From NCBI RefSeq assembly GCF_016862315.1, contig NZ_BOMS01000042.1, positions 38,773 to 102,772 on the forward strand: a DNA stretch of 64,000 nt, in the 5' to 3' direction. This DNA comes from Actinoplanes palleronii. GTDB taxonomy: Bacteria; Actinomycetota; Actinomycetes; Mycobacteriales; Micromonosporaceae. A program made the translations under genes and the position numbers. The stretch's first letter is position 1. Every line of letters begins with the position of its first letter. Shown in pieces: positions 46,794 through 55,639 of the stretch. A model generated the notes under the pieces. The model saw nothing but the letters and a program-made list of their open reading frames with translations, was not told the DNA's origin and did not search any database.

Positions 46794-47972
46794 GTGGACC
46801 TGTTCGAGTATCAGGGGCGCGACCTGTTCGAACGGCACGGGCTGCCCGTGCTGGGCGGCGGCGTTGCCGAGACCCCGCAGGAAGCCCGGGCTATCGCCGA
46901 GCGGCTGGGCGGCAAGGTTGTCGTCAAGGCGCAGGTCAAGGTCGGCGGCCGCGGCAAGGCCGGCGGCGTCAAGCTGGCGGACGGCGCCGACGAGGCCGAG
47001 GCCCGGGCGACCGACATCCTGGGCATGGACATCAAGGGCCACACGGTCCACAAGGTGATGCTGGCCGAGACGGCCGACATCAAGGAGGAGTACTACTTCT
47101 CCTACCTGCTGGACCGGGCCAACCGCACGTTCCTCTGCATCGCCAGCGTCGCCGGCGGTATGGAGATCGAGACGGTCGCCGAGACCGACCCGGAGCGGGT
47201 CGCCAAGGTCGCCATCGACGCCAGCAAGGGCGTGGACGAGGCCAAGGCGCGGGAGATCGTCACCCTCGCCAAGTTCCCGGCCGACGTCGCCGACCAGGTC
47301 GTCGACATCGCGGTGAAGCTGTGGCAGGCGTTCGTCGCCGAGGACGCCCTGCTGGTCGAGGTCAACCCGCTGGCCAAGGTCGGCGACGGCCGGGTGCTGG
47401 CGCTGGACGCCAAGGTCACGCTGGACGAGAACGCCGGCTTCCGGCACCCCGACCACGAGGCGCTCGAGGACAAGTCCGCGGTCGACCCGATCGAGCAGGC
47501 GGCCAAGGCCAAGAACCTCAACTACGTCAAGCTCGACGGCGAGGTCGGCATCATCGGCAACGGCGCGGGCCTGGTCATGTCGACCCTCGACGTGGTCGCG
47601 TACGCCGGGGAGCGGCACGGCAACGTCAAGCCGGCCAACTTCCTCGACATCGGCGGCGGCGCGAGCGCCCAGGTGATGGCGAACGGCCTCGAGATCGTCC
47701 TCGGCGACCCGGCCGTGAAGTCGGTCTTCGTGAACGTCTTCGGCGGCATCACCGCCTGTGACGCGGTGGCCAACGGCATCATCCAGGCCCTCGAGCTGCT
47801 CGCCGAGCGGGGCGAGACGGTCACCAAGCCGCTCGTCGTACGTCTCGACGGCAACAACGCCGAGGCCGGCCGCGCCATCCTCGACGGCGCCAACAACCCG
47901 CTCGTCACGCGGGTCGACACGATGGACGGAGCGGCCGAGAAGGCCGCCGAGCTCGCGGCTGCGGGGAAGTGA
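46794..47972 (+). CDS. sucC: Succinyl-CoA synthetase beta subunit (ADP-forming)
   Basis: The nucleotide-binding and succinate-binding subunit of the TCA-cycle enzyme that couples succinyl-CoA to ATP/GTP formation. The 392-residue chain starts [20 protein letters not shown]. The ATP-grasp stretch [28 protein letters not shown], and the C-terminal [17 protein letters not shown] and [16 protein letters not shown] are all present. GTG 46794 has AAAGGAG about 7 nt upstream. sucD follows after 4 nt. Confidence 0.97.
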   Translation: MDLFEYQGRDLFERHGLPVLGGGVAETPQEARAIAERLGGKVVVKAQVKVGGRGKAGGVKLADGADEAEARATDILGMDIKGHTVHKVMLAETADIKEEYYFSYLLDRANRTFLCIASVAGGMEIETVAETDPERVAKVAIDASKGVDEAKAREIVTLAKFPADVADQVVDIAVKLWQAFVAEDALLVEVNPLAKVGDGRVLALDAKVTLDENAGFRHPDHEALEDKSAVDPIEQAAKAKNLNYVKLDGEVGIIGNGAGLVMSTLDVVAYAGERHGNVKPANFLDIGGGASAQVMANGLEIVLGDPAVKSVFVNVFGGITACDAVANGIIQALELLAERGETVTKPLVVRLDGNNAEAGRAILDGANNPLVTRVDTMDGAAEKAAELAAAGK

Positions 47973-47976
47973 ACTA

Positions 47977-48861
47977 ATGGCTATCTGGCTCACCAAGGAC
48001 TCCAAGGTCATCGTCCAGGGCATCACCGGTGGTGAGGGCTCCAAGCACACCAAGCGGATGCTCGCCGCGGGCACCCAGGTGGTCGGCGGCGTGAACCCGC
48101 GCAAGGCCGGCACCAAGGTGGACTTCGACGGCACCGAGCTTCCGGTGTTCGCCACGGTCGCCGAGGCGATCAAGGAGACCGGCGCCGACGTGTCGGTCAT
48201 CTTCGTGCCGCCGGCGTTCACCAAGGCCGCCGTGCTCGAGGCGATCGACGCCGAGATCCCGCTGGCCATCGTGATCACCGAGGGCGTGCCGGTGCAGGAC
48301 TCGGCGGCGTTCTGGTCGTACAACGTGTCCAAGGGTGAGAAGACCCGGATCATCGGCCCGAACTGCCCGGGCATCGCGTCACCGGGCGCCTCGAACGCCG
48401 GCATCATCCCGGCCGACATCACCCCGCAGGGCCGGATCGGCCTGGTCAGCAAGAGCGGCACGCTGACCTACCAGCTCATGTACGAGCTGCGCGAGTTCGG
48501 CTTCTCGACCGCGGTGGGCATCGGTGGCGACCCGATCATCGGCACCACCCACATCGACGCGCTGCGGGCCTTCCAGGAGGACCCGGACACCGACGCGATC
48601 GTGATGATCGGTGAGATCGGTGGCGACGCCGAGGAGCGGGCCGCCGAGTTCATCAAGGAGCACGTCACCAAGCCGGTGGTCGGTTACATCGCCGGCTTCA
48701 CCGCACCGCCCGGCAAGACCATGGGTCACGCCGGCGCGATCATCTCCGGTTCGGCCGGCACCGCCGACGCGAAGAAGTCGGCGCTCGAGGCGGCCGGTGT
48801 CAAGGTCGGCAAGACGCCGAGCGAGACCGCTCAGCTCATGCGCGAGGTCATGAGCAGCTGA
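47977..48861 (+). CDS. sucD: Succinyl-CoA synthetase alpha subunit
   Basis: The CoA-binding, phosphohistidine-carrying subunit, 294 residues. The CoA-binding Rossmann domain ([27 protein letters not shown]) is followed by the ligase domain with [23 protein letters not shown] and the phosphorylated His in [11 protein letters not shown]. The ATG lies 4 nt after sucC, so the subunits are coupled. A terminator follows. Confidence 0.97.
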   Translation: MAIWLTKDSKVIVQGITGGEGSKHTKRMLAAGTQVVGGVNPRKAGTKVDFDGTELPVFATVAEAIKETGADVSVIFVPPAFTKAAVLEAIDAEIPLAIVITEGVPVQDSAAFWSYNVSKGEKTRIIGPNCPGIASPGASNAGIIPADITPQGRIGLVSKSGTLTYQLMYELREFGFSTAVGIGGDPIIGTTHIDALRAFQEDPDTDAIVMIGEIGGDAEERAAEFIKEHVTKPVVGYIAGFTAPPGKTMGHAGAIISGSAGTADAKKSALEAAGVKVGKTPSETAQLMREVMSS

Positions 48862-48883
48862 CCGGAAATCTGTACGAGATGGT

Positions 48884-48919
48884 GCGCCGCTCTTTCTGCC
48901 TCGCAGTAAAGAGCGGCGC
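48884..48919 (+). terminator. Terminator after sucD
   Basis: A perfect 12-bp stem (48884-48895 with 48908-48919), possibly extended inward by 3 bp across a bulged T, lies 22 nt after the stop. Confidence 0.8.
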
Positions 48920-48970
48920 GCCGCTGTTTCTGCATCGCCGTGAGCGCCACGGCGTGACAAGGTAGTCGCG

Positions 48971-50407
48971 ATGCCCAGCACAACCGACCGTCCCGGCGGC
49001 TCGGAGGACCCGTTCGCGGTCGCCGAGGCGCTGAAGTCTGTCGTGCGAGACACCGAGGCGCTCGACGTCTCCGCGGAGCGCGCGGCAACCGACGCCGCCG
49101 AGGCGGCGGAGAACCGGGACACCATCGTCGTCGACGAGGCGATGCTGGCCCGGCACGAGACGGTCCGGGTGCCCACCCAGCGCCGGCCGTCCGAGCGGCG
49201 GGGCGCGCCTCTGCCGGTGGCGGTGCTCTTCGCGACGCTCTGGGCGGCGCTGCTGACGTATCTTCCGGTCGCCGCGGTGCTCGGGCTGGCCCGCACGCTG
49301 GAGGGCGCCGGTGGACTGGCCGGGGCGATGCACGCCGGTGCGGCCGCCTGGCTGCTCGGCCACGGTGTGCCGATCGGCACCTCGATCGGGTCGCTCGGGC
49401 TGGCGCCGCTGCTGCTCACCGTGCTGGTGCTGGGCCGGCTGAACCGGGCCGGGCTGCACGTGACCAGGGCGATCGGGGCCCGGCGCTCCGGTTCGATCCG
49501 CTCGGCGGCGCTGGTGACGGTGAGCGTCGGGTTGTCGTACGCCATGGTCGGCGCCTTGACCGCGCACCTGGTCGACGGCCGCGGCACCCACGTCTCCACC
49601 ACCCGCGCCGCGCTGCATTTCCTGGTCCTCGGTCTGTTCGGCGCCCTGATCGGCGCGCTGCGCGGCAGCGACGCGGTCACCACGCTGGCCCGGCGGGTGC
49701 CGCCCGCGCTGCGACACGGTGTCCGGACCGGCACGGTCGCGGCGTTCCTGATGGTCGGCGCGGGCGCCGCGGTCGGCGGGCTGTCGATCGCGCTCGGCGG
49801 CGGCGACGCCGCGAAGATCATCTCGGCCTATCACACCGGGGTGGCCGGCCAGGCCGGGATCACCCTGATCAGCGTGGCCTACGCGGCGAACGCCGCGATC
49901 TGGGCCGCCGCCTACCTGCTCGGGCCGGGCTTCGCGCTGGGCACCGGCTCGGCGATCCGGCTGACCGAGGTGTCGGTCGGTGACCTGCCCACCGTGCCGC
50001 TGCTGGCCGGCCTGCCGAACGGTCCGATGGGCTCGGCCGGTGGCCTGCTCCTGCTGCTCCCGGTGATCGCCGGCGGGGTGGCCGGCTGGGGCCTCACCCA
50101 GCGGCTGCGGTACGGCCGCGCGCACGCCTGGCGGCCGGGCGAGGGCTCGGGAGCGGACGCGCCGGAGCCGGCCTGGTCGCTGCTGTTCGGCGCGAGCCTG
50201 CTGGCCGGGCCGGTGACCGGACTGGTGATGGCCGCGCTCGCCTGGTGCTCCGGCGGACCGGTCGGCGGTGGCCGGCTGGCGGAGATCGGGCCGGCCGCGG
50301 TGCAGGTGGGCGTGGTCGCCGCGATCGTCGCCGCGGTCTCGGTGCTCGGTGGCGCGGCCGCCGCGCGGGCCTTCAACGCGCCCCGCCGGGCCGGCGCCCG
50401 CAAGTAA
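48971..50407 (+). CDS. DUF6350 polytopic membrane protein
   Basis: A 478-residue membrane protein. The first 80 residues are a charged cytosolic tail; about ten hydrophobic segments follow, with conserved small-residue stretches such as GHGVPIGTSIGSLGLAPLLL and AYHTGVAGQAGITLISVAYA. It resembles the actinobacterial DUF6350 family, whose mycobacterial member is called PerM and is linked to cell-envelope and division functions. Its position between sucCD and purNH is conserved in actinomycetes as I recall. The biochemical role is unknown. Confidence 0.8.
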   Translation: MPSTTDRPGGSEDPFAVAEALKSVVRDTEALDVSAERAATDAAEAAENRDTIVVDEAMLARHETVRVPTQRRPSERRGAPLPVAVLFATLWAALLTYLPVAAVLGLARTLEGAGGLAGAMHAGAAAWLLGHGVPIGTSIGSLGLAPLLLTVLVLGRLNRAGLHVTRAIGARRSGSIRSAALVTVSVGLSYAMVGALTAHLVDGRGTHVSTTRAALHFLVLGLFGALIGALRGSDAVTTLARRVPPALRHGVRTGTVAAFLMVGAGAAVGGLSIALGGGDAAKIISAYHTGVAGQAGITLISVAYAANAAIWAAAYLLGPGFALGTGSAIRLTEVSVGDLPTVPLLAGLPNGPMGSAGGLLLLLPVIAGGVAGWGLTQRLRYGRAHAWRPGEGSGADAPEPAWSLLFGASLLAGPVTGLVMAALAWCSGGPVGGGRLAEIGPAAVQVGVVAAIVAAVSVLGGAAAARAFNAPRRAGARK

Positions 50408-50452
50408 CCGCCCGATTTCGGTTGACCTGGGCGGCCCGGATAGGGTGCTGAG

Positions 50453-51070
50453 GTGACTGACCCCGCGCCCGCCCGGCTGGTCGTCCTGATCTCCGGATCG
50501 GGCAGCAACCTGCAAGCTCTTCTCGAAGCGGCCCGCGACCCGGCGTACGGTGCCGAGGTGGTCGCGGTCGGCGCGGACCGGGACGGCATCGCCGGTCTCG
50601 ACCACGCGGCCGCGGCCGGCGTACCCACCTTCGTGGACTCGGTGAAGGCCTACCCGACCCGCGACGACTGGGATGCCGCGCTCACCGCGCACGTCGCGGA
50701 GCACCGCCCCGACCTGGTGATCTCGGCCGGTTTCCTGAAACTGGTCGGCAAGCAGTTCCTCGACGCGTTCGGCGACCGGTACGTCAACACGCACAACGCG
50801 CTGCTGCCGTCGTTCCCGGGCATCCACGGTCCGCGCGACGCGCTCGCCTACGGCGTGAAGCTCGCCGGAGCCACGCTCTTCTTCGTCGACGCCGGTGTCG
50901 ACACCGGACCGATCATCGCCCAGGTCAGCGTCCCCGTGCTCGACGGTGACACGGAGGAGACGCTGACCGAGCGGATCAAGGTGGCCGAGCGCGCCCAGCT
51001 TGTCGACTTCGTCGGCCGGCTGGTCCGCGACGGCTGGACCATCGAGAACAGGAAGGTACGGATTCCGTGA
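50453..51070 (+). CDS. purN: Phosphoribosylglycinamide formyltransferase (10-formyl-THF dependent)
   Basis: This enzyme catalyses the third step of de novo purine synthesis. The 205-residue product has the phosphate-binding loop [14 protein letters not shown] and the catalytic segment [15 protein letters not shown] with Asn and His, followed by the catalytic Asp in [13 protein letters not shown]. The start is GTG 50453. Its stop overlaps purH by 4 nt (GTGA), so the two purine genes are translationally coupled. Confidence 0.96.
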   Translation: MTDPAPARLVVLISGSGSNLQALLEAARDPAYGAEVVAVGADRDGIAGLDHAAAAGVPTFVDSVKAYPTRDDWDAALTAHVAEHRPDLVISAGFLKLVGKQFLDAFGDRYVNTHNALLPSFPGIHGPRDALAYGVKLAGATLFFVDAGVDTGPIIAQVSVPVLDGDTEETLTERIKVAERAQLVDFVGRLVRDGWTIENRKVRIP

Positions 51071-52626
51071 GCACCGATGACGGGCGCAGGACGATCAAGC
51101 GGGCGCTGCTGAGCGTGTGGGACAAGGCCGGGATCGTCGAACTCGCCCAGGCCCTGCACGCCGCCGGGGTGGAGATCGTCTCGACCGGTTCGACCGCCGC
51201 CACCGTGGAGAAGTCCGGTGTGCCGGTGACCCGGGTCGAGGACCTGACCGGCTTCCCGGAGATCCTCAGTGACCGGGTCAAGACCCTGCACCCGAAGGTG
51301 CACGCGGGTCTGCTCGCCGACCTGCGGCTGGACAGCCACGCGCAGGAGCTGCAAGAGCACGGCATCGAGCCGTTCGACCTGCTGGTCAGCAGCCTCTACC
51401 CGTTCTCCGAGACGGTCGCCTCCGGCGCCGGCGAGGAGGAGTGCATCGCCAAGATCGACATCGGCGGCCCGGCCATGGTCCGCGCGGCGGCCAAGAACCA
51501 CGCCTCGGTCGCGGTCGTGGTCTCCACCGCGGGCTACCCGCTGATCCTGGAGGCGCTCGCGAACGGCGGCTTCACGCTCGATCAGCGCAAGGTGCTCGCC
51601 TCCCGCGCATTCATCAACATCGCGGAGTACGACGTCGCGGTCGCCAACTGGACCGCCACCGTGCTGGCCCCGTCCGGCTGGCCGGACTTCGCCGGTGTCG
51701 CGCTGACCAAGCAGAGCACCCTGCGGTACGGCGAGAACCCGCACCAGCAGGCCGCGCTCTACGTGGACGCGAACGCCCCCGTCGGGCTGGCTCAGGCCGA
51801 GCAGCTCAACGGCAAGGAGATGTCCTACAACAACTACGTCGACGCGGACGCCGCCTGGCGCACCGCGAACGACTTCACCGACCCGGCCGTGGCGATCATC
51901 AAGCACGCCAACCCGTGCGGCGTGGCGATCGGCGCGGACGTCGCCGAGGCGCACCGGAAGGCACACGAGTGCGACCCGGTCTCCGCGTTCGGCGGCGTCA
52001 TCGCGGTCAACCAGCAGGTCACCGCGGAGCTGGCCAAGCAGGTCGCGGAGATCTTCACCGAGGTGATCGTGGCGCCGTCGTACGCGCCGGAGGCCCTCGC
52101 GCTGCTGCGGGAGAAGAAGAACCTGCGGGTGCTCGTCGCCCCGGCGTGGAGCCCGGCGCGTGCCGAACTGCGGCAGATCGGTGGCGGCGCGCTGGTGCAG
52201 CTCGTCGACCGGATCGACGCCCCCGGTGACGACCCGGCCACCTGGACCCTGGCGACCGGCGCCGCGGCGTCCCCCGAGGTGCTCCGCGACCTGACCTTCG
52301 CCTGGCGGGCCATCCGCAGCGTGAAGAGCAACGCGATCCTGCTGGCCAGCGACGGCGCCACGGTCGGCGTCGGGATGGGCCAGGTGAACCGGGTCGACTC
52401 GGCCCGGCTCGCGGTCTCCCGGGCCGGCGCCGAGCGGGCGGCCGGCAGCGTGGCCGCCTCGGACGCGTTCTTCCCGTTCCCGGACGGCCTGGAAGTGCTG
52501 ATCGAGGCCGGGATCACGGCAGTCGTCCAGCCGGGCGGTTCGATCCGTGACAACCTGGTGATCGAGGCGGCGGAGAAGGCCGGTCTGACCGTTTACTTCA
52601 CCGGCACTCGGCACTTCTACCACTGA
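51067..52626 (+). CDS. purH: Bifunctional AICAR formyltransferase/IMP cyclohydrolase
   Basis: This enzyme carries out the last two steps of IMP synthesis. The N-terminal MGS-like cyclohydrolase domain ([47 protein letters not shown]) is followed by the formyltransferase domain with the catalytic Lys-His in [13 protein letters not shown]. The 519-residue length is normal. It ends with [12 protein letters not shown]. It is coupled to purN and followed by a terminator. Confidence 0.97.
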   Translation: MSTDDGRRTIKRALLSVWDKAGIVELAQALHAAGVEIVSTGSTAATVEKSGVPVTRVEDLTGFPEILSDRVKTLHPKVHAGLLADLRLDSHAQELQEHGIEPFDLLVSSLYPFSETVASGAGEEECIAKIDIGGPAMVRAAAKNHASVAVVVSTAGYPLILEALANGGFTLDQRKVLASRAFINIAEYDVAVANWTATVLAPSGWPDFAGVALTKQSTLRYGENPHQQAALYVDANAPVGLAQAEQLNGKEMSYNNYVDADAAWRTANDFTDPAVAIIKHANPCGVAIGADVAEAHRKAHECDPVSAFGGVIAVNQQVTAELAKQVAEIFTEVIVAPSYAPEALALLREKKNLRVLVAPAWSPARAELRQIGGGALVQLVDRIDAPGDDPATWTLATGAAASPEVLRDLTFAWRAIRSVKSNAILLASDGATVGVGMGQVNRVDSARLAVSRAGAERAAGSVAASDAFFPFPDGLEVLIEAGITAVVQPGGSIRDNLVIEAAEKAGLTVYFTGTRHFYH

Positions 52627-52636
52627 TTTTCCGGTC

Positions 52637-52659
52637 GGCCCCGGGCGATGCCCGGGGCC
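52637..52659 (+). terminator. Terminator after purH
   Basis: A perfect 10-bp GC stem (52637-52646 with 52650-52659) with loop GAT is followed by a short TT and lies 10 nt after the stop. Confidence 0.75.
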
Positions 52660-52675
52660 TTCCACAGGGGGACCG

Positions 52676-53269
52676 ATGCGGCACGTCGTGGGTGAGCGAT
52701 TCTCCGGTACGGACTGGGCCTTGGCCGAGGACGAGCACGTCCACTACGAGGACTGTGTCTTCCACGACGTGGACTGGAGCGAGGCGCAGCTCACCGCGGT
52801 CACGTTCGAGGGTTGTGGGTTCGGCAACGTCAAGTTCAACGCGGTGACCTTCCAGCGCTCCGCGTTCCTGCAGTGCACGCTGCAGCGCTGCTCGTTCTTC
52901 GACGCGGTCTTCGTCGACTGCAAGCTGACCGGGACGAGTTTCATCGACTGCGTGCTGCGGCCGCTCACCGTCGACGGCGGGGACTGGGGTTTCGTCTCGC
53001 TGCGCGGGCTGGACCTGACCGGCATCCGGTTCGGCGCGCTGCGGATGCGGGAGGCCGACCTGACCGGCGCGGACCTGTCGAAGGCCGACCTGACCGGCGC
53101 CGATCTGACCAACGCGCGGCTCAAGGACGCCGTCCTGAAGGGCGCCGACCTGCGCGGCGCCGACCTGGACGGCGCGCCGCTGCGGGACGTCGACATCACC
53201 GGCGCGAAACTCGACCTGGTGCAGGCGGCGCACTTCGCCCGCGCGCACGGGGCCCTCGTCAGTCCCTGA
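52676..53269 (+). CDS. Pentapeptide-repeat protein
   Basis: A 197-residue protein. The centre and C-terminus consist of pentapeptide repeats of the A(D/N)LXX type (LTGADLSKADLTGADLTNA, then ADLRGADLDGA), expected to form a right-handed quadrilateral beta helix. The N-terminal half has a less regular version with Cys and Phe at the centre (CVFHDVDWSEAQ, CGFGNVKFNAVTF). Some family members mimic DNA and protect gyrase; nothing here proves that role. The ATG at 52676 has an AGGGGGA-type RBS. Confidence 0.88.
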   Translation: MRHVVGERFSGTDWALAEDEHVHYEDCVFHDVDWSEAQLTAVTFEGCGFGNVKFNAVTFQRSAFLQCTLQRCSFFDAVFVDCKLTGTSFIDCVLRPLTVDGGDWGFVSLRGLDLTGIRFGALRMREADLTGADLSKADLTGADLTNARLKDAVLKGADLRGADLDGAPLRDVDITGAKLDLVQAAHFARAHGALVSP

Positions 53270-53273
53270 GCGC

Positions 53274-53386
53274 CCCGCCAGGAAGCTGAACTCGACGTGC
53301 GCGGCCGGTGCGAGCAGCGACACGATGGTGAGCCGGACCGGGAAGTGCAGCAGCTCGTTGAAGCCCGCCGGGCGTGCGCCGGTCAT
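53274..53386 (-). pseudogene. Truncated winged-helix transcriptional regulator (N-terminal remnant)
   Basis: On the minus strand an ATG at 53386 opens a frame reading MTGARPAGFNELLHFPVRL, then TIVSLLAPAAHVEFSFL. This is the N-terminus of the actinobacterial ArsR/MarR-like winged-helix regulators (FNELLHxPxRLxIVSLL...VEFSFL). Homology stops there: the recognition helix and the rest are missing, because the sequence runs into the 3' end of the pentapeptide gene on the other strand. It is best read as a deletion remnant. Confidence 0.55.
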
Positions 53387-53397
53387 GCCCGCGCCGG

Positions 53398-53535
53398 TCA
53401 GCCGGCAGCGGCCTGCGCCGGGCCCAGCCCCACGATCCAGACCAGGGCGGCGGCCAGCCCGCCGAGGGTGCCGGCGGCCGGCACGTCGAGCAGCCGCAGC
53501 ACGGTTCCCCCGGCGACGTCGCCGGCAAGTGTTGA
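53398..53535 (-). pseudogene. Remnant of a small membrane protein gene (C-terminal fragment)
   Basis: An open stretch without a start encodes a hydrophobic C-terminal tail (GGLAAALVWIVGLGPAQAAA then TGA at 53398-53400). It lies just upstream of the truncated regulator and just downstream of an intact membrane protein gene. It is plausible as the end of a decayed gene that formed a pair with the regulator. The evidence is only composition, open frame and context. Confidence 0.35.
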
Positions 53536-53536
53536 C

Positions 53537-54148
53537 TCAGCCGGCGACGGCGACCCCGATGACCAGCGCGCCCAGGCTGAGCGTCGCGCCGCCCGCCACC
53601 ACGATCCAGACCAGGTGGCCGCGCCGGGCGGGGCCGTCGGCCGGCTTGCCGCGGCGGTAGACCGCCCCGTCGAAGAGCTCCAGGGCGGCGACGAGGGCCG
53701 GCAGCAGGATCAGCGTGGCGCCGCTCCAGCGCAGCCCGTCGGCGAACCCGGCCGCGCCGGGACCGTGTACCAGGTCCTCGACCGCCTGGCGCCGGGTCGG
53801 CCAGAACGGCTGCATCGGAACGAGCAGCAGAGCCGCGACGATGCCGGCCGGAACCACGCCGAGCCAGCGGGACCGCCGGAAGACCAGCGTGATGGTGACG
53901 AAGAGCCAGACCGGGACGCTCAGGAACACCCAGGCGGCGACGGCCATGCCTCGGTCGGTCCCGCCGCTCAGGTCGCGGGCCAGGGTGAGGACGTCGTCCC
54001 GCAGATGGTCACCGATGAGCACGTAGAACGCGGCGACCGACAGCACCGCCAGCAGCACGCCGAGCAGGCGTACCACCTGGAGCAGGGTCTCGTATCGCCG
54101 GCCGCCGTGCTGGGGCTGGTATCGCTGATCGCCACGCCGGATCTGCAC
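53537..54148 (-). CDS. Hypothetical four-helix membrane protein
   Basis: A 203-residue protein with about five hydrophobic segments: VVRLLGVLLAVLSVAAFYVL, MAVAAWVFLSVPVWLFVTIT, LGVVPAGIVAALLLVP, ATLILLPALVAALELF and IVVAGGATLSLGALVIG. I do not recognise a family. The GTG at 54148 is the likely start; upstream frames are shadows. It is divergent from icd. Two decayed fragments follow it. Confidence 0.65.
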   Translation of the reverse strand: MQIRRGDQRYQPQHGGRRYETLLQVVRLLGVLLAVLSVAAFYVLIGDHLRDDVLTLARDLSGGTDRGMAVAAWVFLSVPVWLFVTITLVFRRSRWLGVVPAGIVAALLLVPMQPFWPTRRQAVEDLVHGPGAAGFADGLRWSGATLILLPALVAALELFDGAVYRRGKPADGPARRGHLVWIVVAGGATLSLGALVIGVAVAG

Positions 54149-54259
54149 GGCCTGGAATGGTAGAGGGAGGTCACCATTCGGGGCCGCCCGGCGATCTTCA
54201 GCGGGCGGGCAGTACGCTCGTACTGCTAAGCATGTGTTTCGGGAGAGGAGCGCCGGCCG

Positions 54260-55477
54260 ATGGCGAAAATCAAGGTCAAGAACCCGGTCGTTGAGATCGA
54301 CGGCGACGAGATGACCCGGATCATCTGGAAGCAGATCCGTGAGCAGCTGATCCTGCCCTACCTCGACGTCAACCTGGAGTACTACGACCTCTCGATCCAG
54401 TACCGGGACGAGACCGACGACCAGGTGACGATCGACTCCGCCAACGCCATCAAGCGGCACGGCGTCGGCGTCAAGTGCGCCACCATCACCCCGGACGAGG
54501 CCCGGGTCGAGGAGTTCGGCCTCAAGAAGATGTGGCGTTCGCCGAACGGCACCATCCGTAACATCCTCGGCGGCGTGGTCTTCCGCGAGCCGATCATCAT
54601 GAAGAACGTGCCTCGTCTGGTACCCGGCTGGACCAAGCCGATCATCATCGGCCGTCACGCGCACGGCGACCAGTACAAGGCCACCGACTTCGTCGCGCCC
54701 AGCGCCGGCAAGATGACCGTCACCTTCACGCCGGAGGACGGTTCGGCGCCGATGGAGTTCCACGTCACGGACTTCCCGGCCGGTGGCGGCGTCGGCATGG
54801 CGATGTACAACTACGACGAGTCGATCCGCGACTTCGCGCGCGCCTCGTTCCGTTACGGCCTGGCCCGCAACTACCCGGTCTACCTCTCCACCAAGAACAC
54901 CATCCTGAAGGCCTACGACGGCCGCTTCAAGGACCTGTTCGCGGAGATCTTCGAGACCGAGTTCGCGGACCAGTTCACGGCCGCCGGCATCACCTACGAG
55001 CACCGGCTGATCGACGACATGGTCGCCGCCGCGATGAAGTGGGAGGGCGGCTACGTCTGGGCCTGCAAGAACTACGACGGTGACGTGCAGTCCGACACCG
55101 TCGCGCAGGGCTTCGGCTCGCTCGGTCTGATGACCTCGGTGCTGATGACCCCGGACGGCCAGACCGTCGAGGCCGAGGCCGCGCACGGCACTGTCACCCG
55201 GCACTACCGGCAGTGGCAGAAGGGCGAGAAGACCTCGACCAACCCGATCGCTTCGATCTTCGCGTGGACCGGCGGCCTGAAGCACCGCGGCAAGCTGGAT
55301 GGGACGCCGGAGGTCACCCAGTTCGCCGAGGCTCTGGAGCAGGTCTGCATCGAGACCGTCGAGGGCGGTCAGATGACCAAGGACCTCGCGCTGCTGATCA
55401 GCCGGGACGCGCCGTGGCTGTCGACGGACGAGTTCATGAACGCGCTCGACGAGAATCTGGCCCGCAAGGTCGCCTGA
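54260..55477 (+). CDS. icd: NADP-dependent isocitrate dehydrogenase (homodimeric, type II)
   Basis: This TCA-cycle enzyme converts isocitrate to 2-oxoglutarate with NADP. The 405-residue chain begins [20 protein letters not shown], characteristic of the eukaryote-like homodimeric class rather than E. coli Icd or the monomeric enzyme. Substrate-binding residues are in [34 protein letters not shown] and [14 protein letters not shown]; the metal-binding Asp segment is [15 protein letters not shown]; the cofactor region is [21 protein letters not shown] lies upstream of the ATG. Confidence 0.96.
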   Translation: MAKIKVKNPVVEIDGDEMTRIIWKQIREQLILPYLDVNLEYYDLSIQYRDETDDQVTIDSANAIKRHGVGVKCATITPDEARVEEFGLKKMWRSPNGTIRNILGGVVFREPIIMKNVPRLVPGWTKPIIIGRHAHGDQYKATDFVAPSAGKMTVTFTPEDGSAPMEFHVTDFPAGGGVGMAMYNYDESIRDFARASFRYGLARNYPVYLSTKNTILKAYDGRFKDLFAEIFETEFADQFTAAGITYEHRLIDDMVAAAMKWEGGYVWACKNYDGDVQSDTVAQGFGSLGLMTSVLMTPDGQTVEAEAAHGTVTRHYRQWQKGEKTSTNPIASIFAWTGGLKHRGKLDGTPEVTQFAEALEQVCIETVEGGQMTKDLALLISRDAPWLSTDEFMNALDENLARKVA

Positions 55478-55639
55478 TTCTTCGTACGGAAGGAAGCTCG
55501 TCGGTCACTGGCCGGCGGGCTTCTCGCCGTTTCGGGACCTTGTACCCGTACGCCGGAGACCTTGAGCCGCAGCGACCCGGCACGCTCGCCACGAAGGATG
55601 AGGGAGGCGGAGGAATCCGCCGACCGACCCGAGGGGGAG

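Noticed and set aside
53259..53528. An 89-codon minus-strand frame in the decayed locus
   Set aside because: Its product is Pro/Arg/Cys-rich shadow translation. The neighbouring frames carry the recognisable regulator and membrane remnants.
55478..55639. A Rex redox-repressor operator upstream of adhE
   Set aside because: No TTGTGAA-N4-TTCACAA-like inverted repeat could be found in the gap.
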